Shown one piece after another: positions 15,194-23,403 of a DNA stretch of 32,692 nucleotides. Numbering within the stretch: position 1 is the first letter of the stretch; every line of letters begins with the position of its first letter. The stretch is from Defluviicoccus sp. (GTDB lineage: Bacteria; Pseudomonadota; Alphaproteobacteria; MPNO01): assembly GCA_022826125.1 (NCBI GenBank), contig JAJDVM010000048.1, forward strand, positions 1-32,692, in the 5' to 3' direction. Both the position numbers and the translations under genes were made by a program. The notes under the pieces were generated by a model. It was not told the DNA's origin and made no database searches. It saw only the letters and a program-made list of their open reading frames with translations.

Positions 15194-18132
15194 GCGATCT
15201 GCCTCTTGACCAGTTCGCGGAATACCCCCTCGACTTCCATGAGTTCGCCAAAAGAGCCGCTTTGGACCACTTTTCCGGCCTGCAACACGTAGATGCGGTC
15301 GGCCTGTTCCAGCGTGGACAGACGGTGGGCGATGACGACCCGGGTGGAGGTCAGGGCGGTGAGGTTCCGCATGACCCCGGCCTGGCTTTCGTTGTCCAGC
15401 CAGTTGGTCGCCTCGTCGAACAGCATGATCCGCGGGCTGCCGATCACCGAACGGGCGATCGTGACCCGCTGACTCTCGCCGCCCGATACGAGAGCTCCGC
15501 TGGTGCCAACCATGGTCATCATGCCCATGGGCATGCTCTTGATCTGGTCTTCGACTTCGGCGATCCGGACCGCCGACCATACTTCCTCGGTCGTTATGTC
15601 ATCGTGGTGACTGACCAGATTGTCCCAGAGGTCCAGGGGATGGAGCCCGATCGATTGCGGTACGGCGCCGATTCTCCGGCGCACCTGCTTCAGGTTCATG
15701 TGCCTGAGATCGCGCCCGTCGTAATAGACCGCGCCAGCGGTCGGCCGGTCGATTCCGAGCGCGAGCCGGAAGAGCGTGCTCTTGCCGGCGCCGGACTCGC
15801 CGGCGATCGCGACGAACTCGCCGGGACGGGCGCGGATCGTGACGTCGTCGAGGATCAACGGGCCCTCGGGGTCGTAGCGGAACGAAACGTGGTCGAAGAG
15901 AATGTCGCCGCCGAGAAAATCGACCGGCTCTCCCTCGGCCTCTGTTTCCGGGATTGCGGCGAGCAGCGGGCGCATCTGATCGAACGCCGGCAGCGTGGCG
16001 GCGATGGCGCCGAAGGACTCGCCGAGCCGGGCGACGGCGGACTGGAAAGCGATGAAGATGGTGTAGACGACGAGAAAGTCGCCCACCGGCGCGGTGCGGT
16101 CGCCCGCCTCCATCACCGCGAAGATCAGCACCCCGCCGGCGAGAAACGGGAGCGCGGCGCCGAATGCGCGCGAATGTCCCTCCAGCGCGCCGAGTTCCAG
16201 CTCCGCGCGCTTCTGCTCGCGATAGTCCTGCGCCCAGATGGCGAACGCCGACCCTTCGGCGTTGTCGACGCGCAGCTTGGCAATGCCGCCGACGATCTGG
16301 AACAGCCGGCCAGCCACGCGCCGTGCCGCGCCGATCATCCGCCCGTACGGCGAGATCTGGCCCAACCCGAAGACCACGGTGACCAGCAAGGAGGCCAGGC
16401 TGAATGCGAGGGCGACGAGCCCGAGGGTGGCGTCGTAGAAGAAGATGACGCCGAAGACCGGAAGCAGAAAAAGGATCGAGAGCAGGCTGTCGGCGACGAC
16501 CCCCTGCGAACCGTCGCGAATATTCTGGAACGTCATTCCCGACATGGCCAGATCGCCCGCCGGATGGCGGTGCAGGACGCTCGGCGGGAGGCGCATGAGG
16601 CGGTCCCAGACGGCGGCTTCGACCCGCGACGCGGAGCGCCCCTCGAGCCGCATCATCGCCGTGCTTTGCAGCAGGTGCAGCATGCCGCCGAGCACGCCGA
16701 AGGCCGCCACCGCCACGGCCGCGGCGTAGATCGCTCCCGCGCTACCGCCCTCCGTGACGTGATTGGCGACGAACCCGAGCGCAAGCGCCGGCAGCAGTTT
16801 GATCAGGCCGCCCGGAAGCCCGGCAATCACCAGACGCGCCAGATCCCCGGCCGATCCATGCAGGGCGAGTCGCAAGAGGTCCGCCGGCTTCACGTTGCCC
16901 GACGGCAACGGCCGATAGAACATCCAGGCTTCGTCCCCCAGCGTGCCGGCGCGATCCGCAGTCATCCGCACGCTGCGCTTGCTGACCGGGTCGATTTCGC
17001 GGTAGCGCCCGAACGTTCCCGGCAGCAGCGCCACCGGCCGGCCGTCCTCCGCGCGGAATGCCAGCAGCGCGTTGCTGTCGCCGCGCCACCACTCGCCCTC
17101 TTCCTTGAAGCGCACGCGCCGGGCGCGCACGCCCGACGCATCGAGAATGTCCACCAGCCCGATCGGAGCGTCGGAAGGCCCGGAGCGCGCCGGAATCCTG
17201 AAATCGATCCCTTCGTGTTGGCCGATGACCCGCAGGGCATCCGCCAGAGCCGTGTCCTCGACGCCGGCATCCCGCTCGAGCGGGAGTTCGTAGATATTGA
17301 ATAGCCGCTGGCGGGCTACTTTCTCGGCCGTGCGGCGGCTGGCCGTCCGCGCGCGTTCGAGGTTCGCATCGTCGACCACGGCGAGGCGGCGGTTGAGACG
17401 TTCGAGGGCGAGGGCAACCGCGTGGAAGGAGGCGAGCACCGGCAGCAGCATGCCCCGCTCCGCCAGCGTTTCGGTCGATTGGCCCGAAAGCGTCGCCTCG
17501 TCGAACAGGGTGAGCCAGCTTGTCCGGGTCAACGGTATCAGGGTTTCCTCGGGGCCGCGCGCCCCGGCAACCTCCGCCGGGTCGACGATATCCATGAACA
17601 GGCTCGCCCCGCGCGGCGGCTCGGACACCCAAACCACTTCGCGCCGCACCGACAGCGTGCAAGGGCCCAGGGTCCGCGCCATCCCCGGCTCGGCCAGCGC
17701 CGTCGGGCGCGGAAGGCGGCTCGCAAAACGCGAGAGCGTGTCGGTGATGGCCGTCAGCCAGGTATCGGTCTGTTCCGCCAGATCCGCCGGACGAACCTCG
17801 GACAGCAGGGATGCCGGCAGGCGCTTGAGCATGGTTCCCGGCAATCCCTTGGCAACCAGGCTGAGCGTGGTCTTTTCGTCATTGTCCCGTTCGTCCGGCG
17901 GGACGCCCGGCAGCAGCCAGCCCGCCTCGCGGCGCATCAAATGCTGCGGCGCCGCCTGCTCGACCCCGTCCCTGAATTCCACCAGGAACAGGTTCACGGC
18001 GCCCCGGTCGATGAACCAGACACTGTCCGGGTCGTCGAGTTTGACCGGCAGGTTGCCGGCGCAGGGCACGGACGTACCGGAGCGCGCGGCAAGGTCGGCG
18101 ATCGACGTGTATTCCGGCGCCGTGTCCTGCAT
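15190..18132 (-). CDS. NHLM-type ABC transporter permease/ATPase (second transporter, ABC2 class)
   Basis: A 980-aa protein. ATG 18132 overlaps the stop of the preceding ABC gene by one base (TGATG). The N-terminal roughly 400 residues include a cyclic-nucleotide-binding-like beta region (VWFIDRGAVNLFLVEF) and a long extension with no peptidase motifs. Then come about six membrane helices (about 420-690) and an ATPase domain with Walker A GESGAGKST, signature VSGGESQRVTIARS and Walker B IMLFDEAT. The D-loop reads NWLD instead of the usual SALD. This layout is that of the NHLM bacteriocin-system ATP-binding/permease protein, which normally accompanies a C39-containing partner, exactly as here. 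Probably it forms a heterodimer with, or works beside, the 18132-20342 product. Substrate inferred: the NHLP peptide product. Confidence 0.9.
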   Translation of the reverse strand: MQDTAPEYTSIADLAARSGTSVPCAGNLPVKLDDPDSVWFIDRGAVNLFLVEFRDGVEQAAPQHLMRREAGWLLPGVPPDERDNDEKTTLSLVAKGLPGTMLKRLPASLLSEVRPADLAEQTDTWLTAITDTLSRFASRLPRPTALAEPGMARTLGPCTLSVRREVVWVSEPPRGASLFMDIVDPAEVAGARGPEETLIPLTRTSWLTLFDEATLSGQSTETLAERGMLLPVLASFHAVALALERLNRRLAVVDDANLERARTASRRTAEKVARQRLFNIYELPLERDAGVEDTALADALRVIGQHEGIDFRIPARSGPSDAPIGLVDILDASGVRARRVRFKEEGEWWRGDSNALLAFRAEDGRPVALLPGTFGRYREIDPVSKRSVRMTADRAGTLGDEAWMFYRPLPSGNVKPADLLRLALHGSAGDLARLVIAGLPGGLIKLLPALALGFVANHVTEGGSAGAIYAAAVAVAAFGVLGGMLHLLQSTAMMRLEGRSASRVEAAVWDRLMRLPPSVLHRHPAGDLAMSGMTFQNIRDGSQGVVADSLLSILFLLPVFGVIFFYDATLGLVALAFSLASLLVTVVFGLGQISPYGRMIGAARRVAGRLFQIVGGIAKLRVDNAEGSAFAIWAQDYREQKRAELELGALEGHSRAFGAALPFLAGGVLIFAVMEAGDRTAPVGDFLVVYTIFIAFQSAVARLGESFGAIAATLPAFDQMRPLLAAIPETEAEGEPVDFLGGDILFDHVSFRYDPEGPLILDDVTIRARPGEFVAIAGESGAGKSTLFRLALGIDRPTAGAVYYDGRDLRHMNLKQVRRRIGAVPQSIGLHPLDLWDNLVSHHDDITTEEVWSAVRIAEVEDQIKSMPMGMMTMVGTSGALVSGGESQRVTIARSVIGSPRIMLFDEATNWLDNESQAGVMRNLTALTSTRVVIAHRLSTLEQADRIYVLQAGKVVQSGSFGELMEVEGVFRELVKRQIA

Positions 18133-20342
18133 CAGCCCGACTTGATCAGCTTGTAGTAGGTGCCGTCGCGGTCCTCGATCAGCTCGTCGTGCGTGCCGCG
18201 CTGCACTTCCGCGCCTTTGTCGAGAACGATGATCTCGTCGCAGTCCCGCACCGTGCTCAGCCGGTGCGCCACGATAAGGCAGGTGACGCCGCGACGCCGC
18301 AGGGCGTCGTCGACATATTCCTCGGTCGCGGCATCGAGGGCGCTGGTCGCCTCGTCCAGAATCAGCACCGTCGGGTTGCCCACCAGCGCACGGGCGATTT
18401 CCAGCCGCTGGCGCTGGCCGCCGCTGAAATTCGTCCCGCCTTCCTCGACGAAGGTCGCGTATCCCTGTGGCCTGACCAGGATGTCGTCATGGATCTGGGC
18501 ATCCCGCGTGGCGGCGAAGATCGCCTCGTCCGGAACGGCCGGATTCCACAAGGTTATGTTGTCGCGCAGGGAGGCGGAAAAAAGCACGACTTCCTGATCC
18601 ACCATGGAAATGGACTGGCGTAGCACCTCCTCCGGAATCTCGTCCCGGAGATGGCCGTCGAACAGGATTTCGCCGGACCAGGGCCGGTAGACGCCCGAAA
18701 CCAGACGCGCGAGGGTCGACTTGCCCGAACCGCTGGGACCGACCACGGCCACGCGCTGCCCCGGCTCGATCTTCAGGTTGAAGTCCTTCAACAGGGGCGG
18801 CCGGCTCCTGTTGAAACCGAACGTGACGTTTCGCAGTTCGAGCTGGCCGGCGAGCTGGAGCCGGCCGTTGAACGTCGGGATCGACACCGATTCCGGACTC
18901 CGGCGGCTGAACACCGGGTCTTCGGGGGTCTTGGAGATGTCCTCGAGTCGTTGCAGATCGACTTCGAGCGCCTGGCGTTTGTCGGCGAATTCCAGAAAGC
19001 GCCCGACGGGCGCCAGAAACATCTCCGCCAGGATATAGAACCCGACCAGCGTCCCCAGAGTCATCTCTCCCGCCATGACGAGGTTTCCGCCGACGCCCAG
19101 GATCGCCGCGGCGCGAAGCGCGGCGATCAAACCCGGAAGCGCGGCATTGACGGAGCCCAGTTCGGAATGGAGCTGCCGCGCATGCAGTTCGCGCGCCTGC
19201 TGACCGCTCCAGCGCGAAAAAAACCGGTCGTCCGATCCGGTCAGGCGCAGGTTGTCGGCATGAGTCAGCATCTGCATGCCGGTATCGATCAGCAATCCCT
19301 GTTCGCGCCTCATCGCGTGGCTGCGAACCGCCCGGAGCGCGTTGAGAAAATGGGCCAGCATTCCGTGCAGAAGGGCCAACAGCAACACGATCAGGGCAAG
19401 ACGCGCGTCATAGGCCAGCATCGCGACCAGCAGCACCGCGCTCATCGCCATGTCGATAACGAGCACGAGAAACTGATCCGTAAGATTCTTCGCGATCCTG
19501 TCGATGGACGACACCCGATCGGTCAAATCGCCCACCAGCCGGTGTTCGAAGAACTCCACCGGCAAACGCAGCAGCCGCGACAGGCCCCGGTCGTAGCCGA
19601 TCACCGAAATCCGGACCGCGAGCCGCTTCAGGAATCGGTGCTTGAGCAACGACAGGACGTAAACCAGGACGCCGCCGCCCAGCAAGGCTGCCACCAGCCC
19701 GCCCCAGGCCCCGCGATGTTCCAGAACGTCGTCCACGAAAACGCTGAGGGACGCGGGAACGATAAGCGTCAGCAACGTCAACATGAGACCGCAGGCAAAC
19801 ACCCCGGTCAGCACGGTCCACGACCCGACCGGCAATGTCCCCAGTTGGCGGAACAGGCTGGGCTGCTCGCCGCCGGTCTTGAAATCCGCGCCGTGCTCGA
19901 ACCGCAGCGCGACTCCGCTGTAGCCCTTGTTGAATTCTTCCGCGGAAACCCTGCGCCGCCCGGTGGCCGGGTCGTTGAGATAGAAATAGCGGTCGTCGAA
20001 CCCTTCGAGCACGACAAAATGGCTGAATTGCCAAAACAGTATCAAGGGTAACTCGAGCTTCTTCAGTTGTTCGACGCGTATGCTTAATCCGCTGCATTCG
20101 AGGCCGTAATGTCTGGCGGCGCGCGAGATGCTCGCGGCACTGCTGCCGTCCCGGCTGACTTCGCATTTTTCCCGCAATTCGGTAAGCGGCACCCAGCGTC
20201 CGAAATAGGCCAGTATGCTGCCGAGGCAGGCGGCACCGCATTCCGACGCGTGCATCTGCAACAGAATTGGCGTCGTTATTCTTTGTTTCGATGCGTTCCG
20301 CGAGGCCTTGCCGTTTGCCCCTTTGGAGGCGCGGGACGCCAT
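18132..20342 (-). CDS. NHLM-type peptidase/permease/ATPase ABC transporter (C39 domain)
   Basis: A 736-aa protein; ATG 20342 lies one base after the HlyD-like stop. The N-terminal C39 peptidase is intact: Gln29 and catalytic Cys35 in QMHASECGAACLG, His108 in FSHFVVLEGF and Asp124 in LNDPATG. A six-helix permease core (about 165-450) and a C-terminal ATPase follow, with Walker A GPSGSGKST, signature FSGGQRQRLEIARAL, Walker B LILDEATSALD and the H-loop IVAHRLST. In bacteriocin maturation this class cuts after a Gly-Gly-like pair and exports the core through the inner membrane. The Ala-Gly at the end of both NHLP leaders in this cluster is the expected cut site. It is the second gene of the - strand operon. 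Confidence 0.94.
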   Translation of the reverse strand: MASRASKGANGKASRNASKQRITTPILLQMHASECGAACLGSILAYFGRWVPLTELREKCEVSRDGSSAASISRAARHYGLECSGLSIRVEQLKKLELPLILFWQFSHFVVLEGFDDRYFYLNDPATGRRRVSAEEFNKGYSGVALRFEHGADFKTGGEQPSLFRQLGTLPVGSWTVLTGVFACGLMLTLLTLIVPASLSVFVDDVLEHRGAWGGLVAALLGGGVLVYVLSLLKHRFLKRLAVRISVIGYDRGLSRLLRLPVEFFEHRLVGDLTDRVSSIDRIAKNLTDQFLVLVIDMAMSAVLLVAMLAYDARLALIVLLLALLHGMLAHFLNALRAVRSHAMRREQGLLIDTGMQMLTHADNLRLTGSDDRFFSRWSGQQARELHARQLHSELGSVNAALPGLIAALRAAAILGVGGNLVMAGEMTLGTLVGFYILAEMFLAPVGRFLEFADKRQALEVDLQRLEDISKTPEDPVFSRRSPESVSIPTFNGRLQLAGQLELRNVTFGFNRSRPPLLKDFNLKIEPGQRVAVVGPSGSGKSTLARLVSGVYRPWSGEILFDGHLRDEIPEEVLRQSISMVDQEVVLFSASLRDNITLWNPAVPDEAIFAATRDAQIHDDILVRPQGYATFVEEGGTNFSGGQRQRLEIARALVGNPTVLILDEATSALDAATEEYVDDALRRRGVTCLIVAHRLSTVRDCDEIIVLDKGAEVQRGTHDELIEDRDGTYYKLIKSG

Positions 20343-20343
20343 C

Positions 20344-20910
20344 CTACGGTTGCCTCAAATGCAGGAATGCGATTGGCGATTGCCTGCCGAGCTCGATTAT
20401 AACCCGGCATCTCTTGCCGGCGAGCGGCGTGGAATCAAGCCTTTTGTCGAGCGCGATATCGACGCGGTACACGAACACCGGCGCCTTGGACTGGAAGAGC
20501 GCCAGACGCTCCGACAGGGGTGCAACGGAAATTGTCGCGATCTTTCCGCCGAACGTCTCCGTTTCCCCCTCCGCGACGGTCAGCTCGACCTCCGCCGGCA
20601 ACCCCGGCTTGATTTGCGGCGCGGTGTCGCTCTGCACCCAGAGAAGGACCTGTACGGAGCGTTTTTCATCGGACCCGACCAGCACGCCCTTCACCGCGAG
20701 GCTGCGGTCTATGTTGCCGAAGGCCAGCCATACCGCGAGGAAGAACAACAACAGGGCGATGACGGCGACAAGCAGACGTTCCCGCGGTGTGGAGATTGTC
20801 AGCAGCCGGTCGAGTTGTTCCCGCTCTTCCTTCGCTTCGGCAACGGTGTTGTGAAAAGAGTCGAATGGATTGTTAAACACGGCCTTGTGCAGCCTTCTCG
20901 CCGGGATCAA
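20344..20910 (-). CDS. Short HlyD-like NHLM secretion protein
   Basis: 188 aa from a TTG start at 20910; an in-frame TGA just upstream rules out longer forms. A GTG at 20880 (protein beginning MFNNPFDSF, 178 aa) is equally plausible; neither has a good Shine-Dalgarno. The segment LDRLLTISTPRERLL followed by a single hydrophobic helix (LLVAVIALLLFFLAVWLAF) is typical of the NHLM-associated membrane fusion protein, and IKPGLPAEVELTVAEGE matches the barrel region of HlyD. The long coiled-coil hairpin of ordinary HlyD proteins is absent, so the protein is roughly half the usual length. It heads the - strand operon, one base from the C39 transporter gene. Likely inner-membrane, periplasm-facing adaptor. 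Confidence 0.8.
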   Translation of the reverse strand: MIPARRLHKAVFNNPFDSFHNTVAEAKEEREQLDRLLTISTPRERLLVAVIALLLFFLAVWLAFGNIDRSLAVKGVLVGSDEKRSVQVLLWVQSDTAPQIKPGLPAEVELTVAEGETETFGGKIATISVAPLSERLALFQSKAPVFVYRVDIALDKRLDSTPLAGKRCRVIIELGRQSPIAFLHLRQP

Positions 20911-21207
20911 GAAAGGGCGTCGGAAATCTCATTCGGCTCGGGCGAGGATTCGGAAAACTATATGCAGACCGGACGGGGGAAGGTCAAGCCTCCGACGCGC
21001 CGGCGCGACGACACGGACCCTGCCCGGATGCATCGGCGCCCGGTCGCTTCGCCGTCGGCCGCCTCTCCGGTCGATGCCGGGCCGCCGGCACGGGGTCGCG
21101 TATTCCTTTCCGGGACGCCCCTCTCGAATTTTCCGGCGCGTCCACGGCTTAGCCTTTCCCGGCGAATCGAGGTACAATGCAACATCTCCATCGCAGGATC
21201 CGCGCGG
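20911..21207. promoter_or_regulatory. Divergent intergenic region between the HlyD-like operon and the LolA-like operon
   Basis: This 297-bp gap must hold the promoters for both directions. The left end carries copy B of the repeat and a TATATG/CATATA element (20959-20964). At the right end TACAAT (21173-21178) lies about 30 bases before the ATG at 21208 and could be a -10 box for the + genes, but I find no convincing -35 at the right distance. The middle is GC-rich and shows nothing else I can name. Confidence 0.5.
20923..20940. repeat. Copy B of the shared upstream element, before the HlyD-like gene
   Basis: AATCTCATTCGGCT (20925-20938) is identical to copy C and is followed by a short stem CTCG/CGAG (20937-20940 with 20943-20946). 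On the - strand CATATA (20964-20959), a 20-base spacer, then AGCCGAATGAG reproduce the spacing of CATATA, 20 bases, AGTCGAATGAG at 12726-12690 upstream of the precursor. It sits 15-28 bases upstream of the TTG start. Confidence 0.65.
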
Positions 21208-22080
21208 ATGTTTCCCGACCGCGAAACCGCTGAAAAATGTCCGGTTCGCCAAGCCCGGTCGAAGCGTTTCCCGTACCCCCCGGGCGCGTCGTTCGGTGCG
21301 CTGGTTCTGACGCTGGCGTGCGTCGGCCTGCCAGGCCAGCTTGCGCCCGCCCAGGCGGAAACGCCGGAGGAGAAGGGCCTGAGGCTCGCGCGCGAAGCGA
21401 GCGCCCGCAACGACGGCTACGGGGATTTCACCGCCGCGATGAAGATGGTGCTGCGCGATCGGCACGGTCGGGAAAGCGTCCGTCAGATGCGTTTCAAGGT
21501 GCTAGAGGTGTCCGGCGACGGCGACAAGAGCCTGTTCGTGTTCGACCGGCCGCGGGACGTGCGCGGAACCGCCCTCCTGACCCACTCTCATATCAACACC
21601 CGGGACGACCAGTGGCTGTACCTGCCGGCGCTGAAAAGGGTGAAACGGATTAACGCCGCCAAGCGCTCGGGGTCGTTCATGGGTAGCGAGTTTTCGTACG
21701 AAGACATGAGCTCGCCGGAAGTCGAGGAGTACACCTACAAGTACGTTCGCGACGAGCCCTGCGGCGAACTCACCTGTTCGGTGACCGAGCAATTCCCCCT
21801 CGACAGGAAATCCGGATACAGCCGCAAGGTCGTATGGCAGGATACGGGCGAGCTCCGGACCTGGAAGATGGAGCTTTACGACCGAAAGGGCTCGCACCTG
21901 AAGACGCTTACATTTGCCGATTACCGGCAATATCTGGAGCGCTATTGGCGGGCCGGGGAACAGACGATGGTCAATCATCTGACCGGTGCGAGCACAGTGC
22001 TCGAATGGACCGAATTTCGGTTTCGCACCAATCTCGACAAGAGCGAATTCACCCACACGGCACTTCGACGCATACGCTGA
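21208..22080 (+). CDS. Outer membrane lipoprotein-sorting (LolA-like) periplasmic protein
   Basis: A 290-aa protein from ATG 21208 (AGGA about 9 bases upstream); no later start precedes the signal sequence. The N-terminal region is long and basic, then hydrophobic (FGALVLTLACVG), with a probable signal-peptidase cut after AQA at residue 50. The mature part shows the family blocks MKMVLRDRHGRESVRQMRF, RGTALLTHSH, DQWLYLPALKRVKRI and SFMGSEFSYEDMSS. Members of this family share the LolA fold and commonly pair with MMPL/RND exporters, here encoded on the opposite strand at 12860-15193. It probably shuttles a hydrophobic cargo through the periplasm. Its stop codon overlaps the next start (TGATG). 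Confidence 0.88.
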   Translation: MFPDRETAEKCPVRQARSKRFPYPPGASFGALVLTLACVGLPGQLAPAQAETPEEKGLRLAREASARNDGYGDFTAAMKMVLRDRHGRESVRQMRFKVLEVSGDGDKSLFVFDRPRDVRGTALLTHSHINTRDDQWLYLPALKRVKRINAAKRSGSFMGSEFSYEDMSSPEVEEYTYKYVRDEPCGELTCSVTEQFPLDRKSGYSRKVVWQDTGELRTWKMELYDRKGSHLKTLTFADYRQYLERYWRAGEQTMVNHLTGASTVLEWTEFRFRTNLDKSEFTHTALRRIR

Positions 22081-23288
22081 TGCGACTCGCCGGCGCACTT
22101 GCGGCCCTGGCGCTCATGGCCGCCGCGGATAGCGGCGCTCAAGCGATCGATTTTGCAGGTAAAATCGGTCTGCAGGGGCGATGGTATCCGGATTCGCCGG
22201 CATTCCGGGATCAGCGTTCGGGCACCGGCGGGCTGGTCGTCGAACCGACGCTTTACGGGGAGATCGCGGAAACGACCAGCTTCACCGTCACCCCGCTGTA
22301 CCGCTACGACAGCGCCGATCCGCAGCGCACACATGCGGATCTGCGCGAGGCGTATCTGTTGACGTTCGGCGAATGGGGCGAGAATTCCTGGGAGATCCGG
22401 CTGGGTTTCGATCGCGTGTTCTGGGGCGTGGCCGAAGTTCACAACCTCGTGGATATCGTCAACCAGGTGGACCTCGTGGAGCACCCGCGCGACCGGCCCA
22501 AGCTCGGTCAGCCCATGGCGCATCTGACGATGTCCGGCGATTGGGGCGTCGCCGAGGCGTTTCTGCTGCCGTATCATCGCAAGCGCACGTTTCCGGGGCC
22601 TCGCGGGCGCCACCGGTCGGGCTACCCGATCGACGACGACGCCCTGTACGAGAGCGGCGCGGAAGAGCGCCGTGTCGACCTTGCGTTTCGCTACAGCAAT
22701 GCCGTGGGCCTGCTCGATTTCGGCCTGAGCGTCTTCGCCGGAACGAGCCGCGAACCCGTCTTTCTCCCCACCGGTCCGGCCGGGCCGCTGATCCCGTATT
22801 ACGAGCGGATACGGCAATTCGGGGTCGACGCGCAACTCACGACCGAGCCCTGGCTTTACAAGATGGAGGCGATTCACCGCGGCGGAGCGCGCAATCTTCT
22901 GGGCCGGGAAGAGGATTACGGCGCCCTCATCCTGGGCCTGGAACGCACCCTCTACGCGCTGTTCGGTTCGGGAACGGATTTGACCGCCCTCGCCGAGTGG
23001 CTCTACGACGGCCGCGGACGCCGTGCCACGTCCGTCTGGCAGAACGACGTGTTCGTCTCCGGCTCCCTTGCGTTCAACGACGTGCAGGACACCCGGCTCG
23101 TGGCCGGCCTCCTGGGCGACCTCCGCCACGACTATCGTGCGTTGAACCTGGAGCTGAAGCGCCGGTTGTCGAACAGTTGGACAGTCCGCCTGGAAGGGGT
23201 CGCGACCCTGAGCGCGGATCCGAAGGACCTGACCTACTCCGGACGGCGCGACAGCTTCGCGGGCGTGGATTTCACCTTCAGCTTCTGA
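22080..23288 (+). CDS. Putative outer-membrane beta-barrel protein
   Basis: A 402-aa protein; ATG 22080 overlaps the preceding stop by one base. A signal peptide is clear (MRLAGALAALALMAAADSG, cut near AQA, residue 22 or so). The mature part alternates hydrophobic and polar residues in many short strands, is rich in Tyr, Trp and Asp, and ends FAGVDFTFSF with the C-terminal phenylalanine that marks outer-membrane barrels. It is reminiscent of the DUF1302/alginate-export type proteins found next to LolA-like/RND pairs, but I cannot place it in one family. Tight coupling with the LolA-like gene suggests an outer-membrane acceptor or exit channel for the same cargo. Confidence 0.75.
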   Translation: MRLAGALAALALMAAADSGAQAIDFAGKIGLQGRWYPDSPAFRDQRSGTGGLVVEPTLYGEIAETTSFTVTPLYRYDSADPQRTHADLREAYLLTFGEWGENSWEIRLGFDRVFWGVAEVHNLVDIVNQVDLVEHPRDRPKLGQPMAHLTMSGDWGVAEAFLLPYHRKRTFPGPRGRHRSGYPIDDDALYESGAEERRVDLAFRYSNAVGLLDFGLSVFAGTSREPVFLPTGPAGPLIPYYERIRQFGVDAQLTTEPWLYKMEAIHRGGARNLLGREEDYGALILGLERTLYALFGSGTDLTALAEWLYDGRGRRATSVWQNDVFVSGSLAFNDVQDTRLVAGLLGDLRHDYRALNLELKRRLSNSWTVRLEGVATLSADPKDLTYSGRRDSFAGVDFTFSF

Positions 23289-23403
23289 CGGCGCCCGCGA
23301 CGAAGGGCCCTGAGTTCGAGGCTGTGGTAGCCTGTCGCGCCGACGAAGGGTTCGGGTATCCCCGGATGGCGTAGTCGACCAACCCCTTTGGAAGTCGTGC
23401 GAG

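Noticed and set aside
23289-23403. Possible terminator (AGGCT/AGCCT stem) before the halogenase-like gene
   Set aside because: Only 5 bp of stem and no U-run; insufficient.
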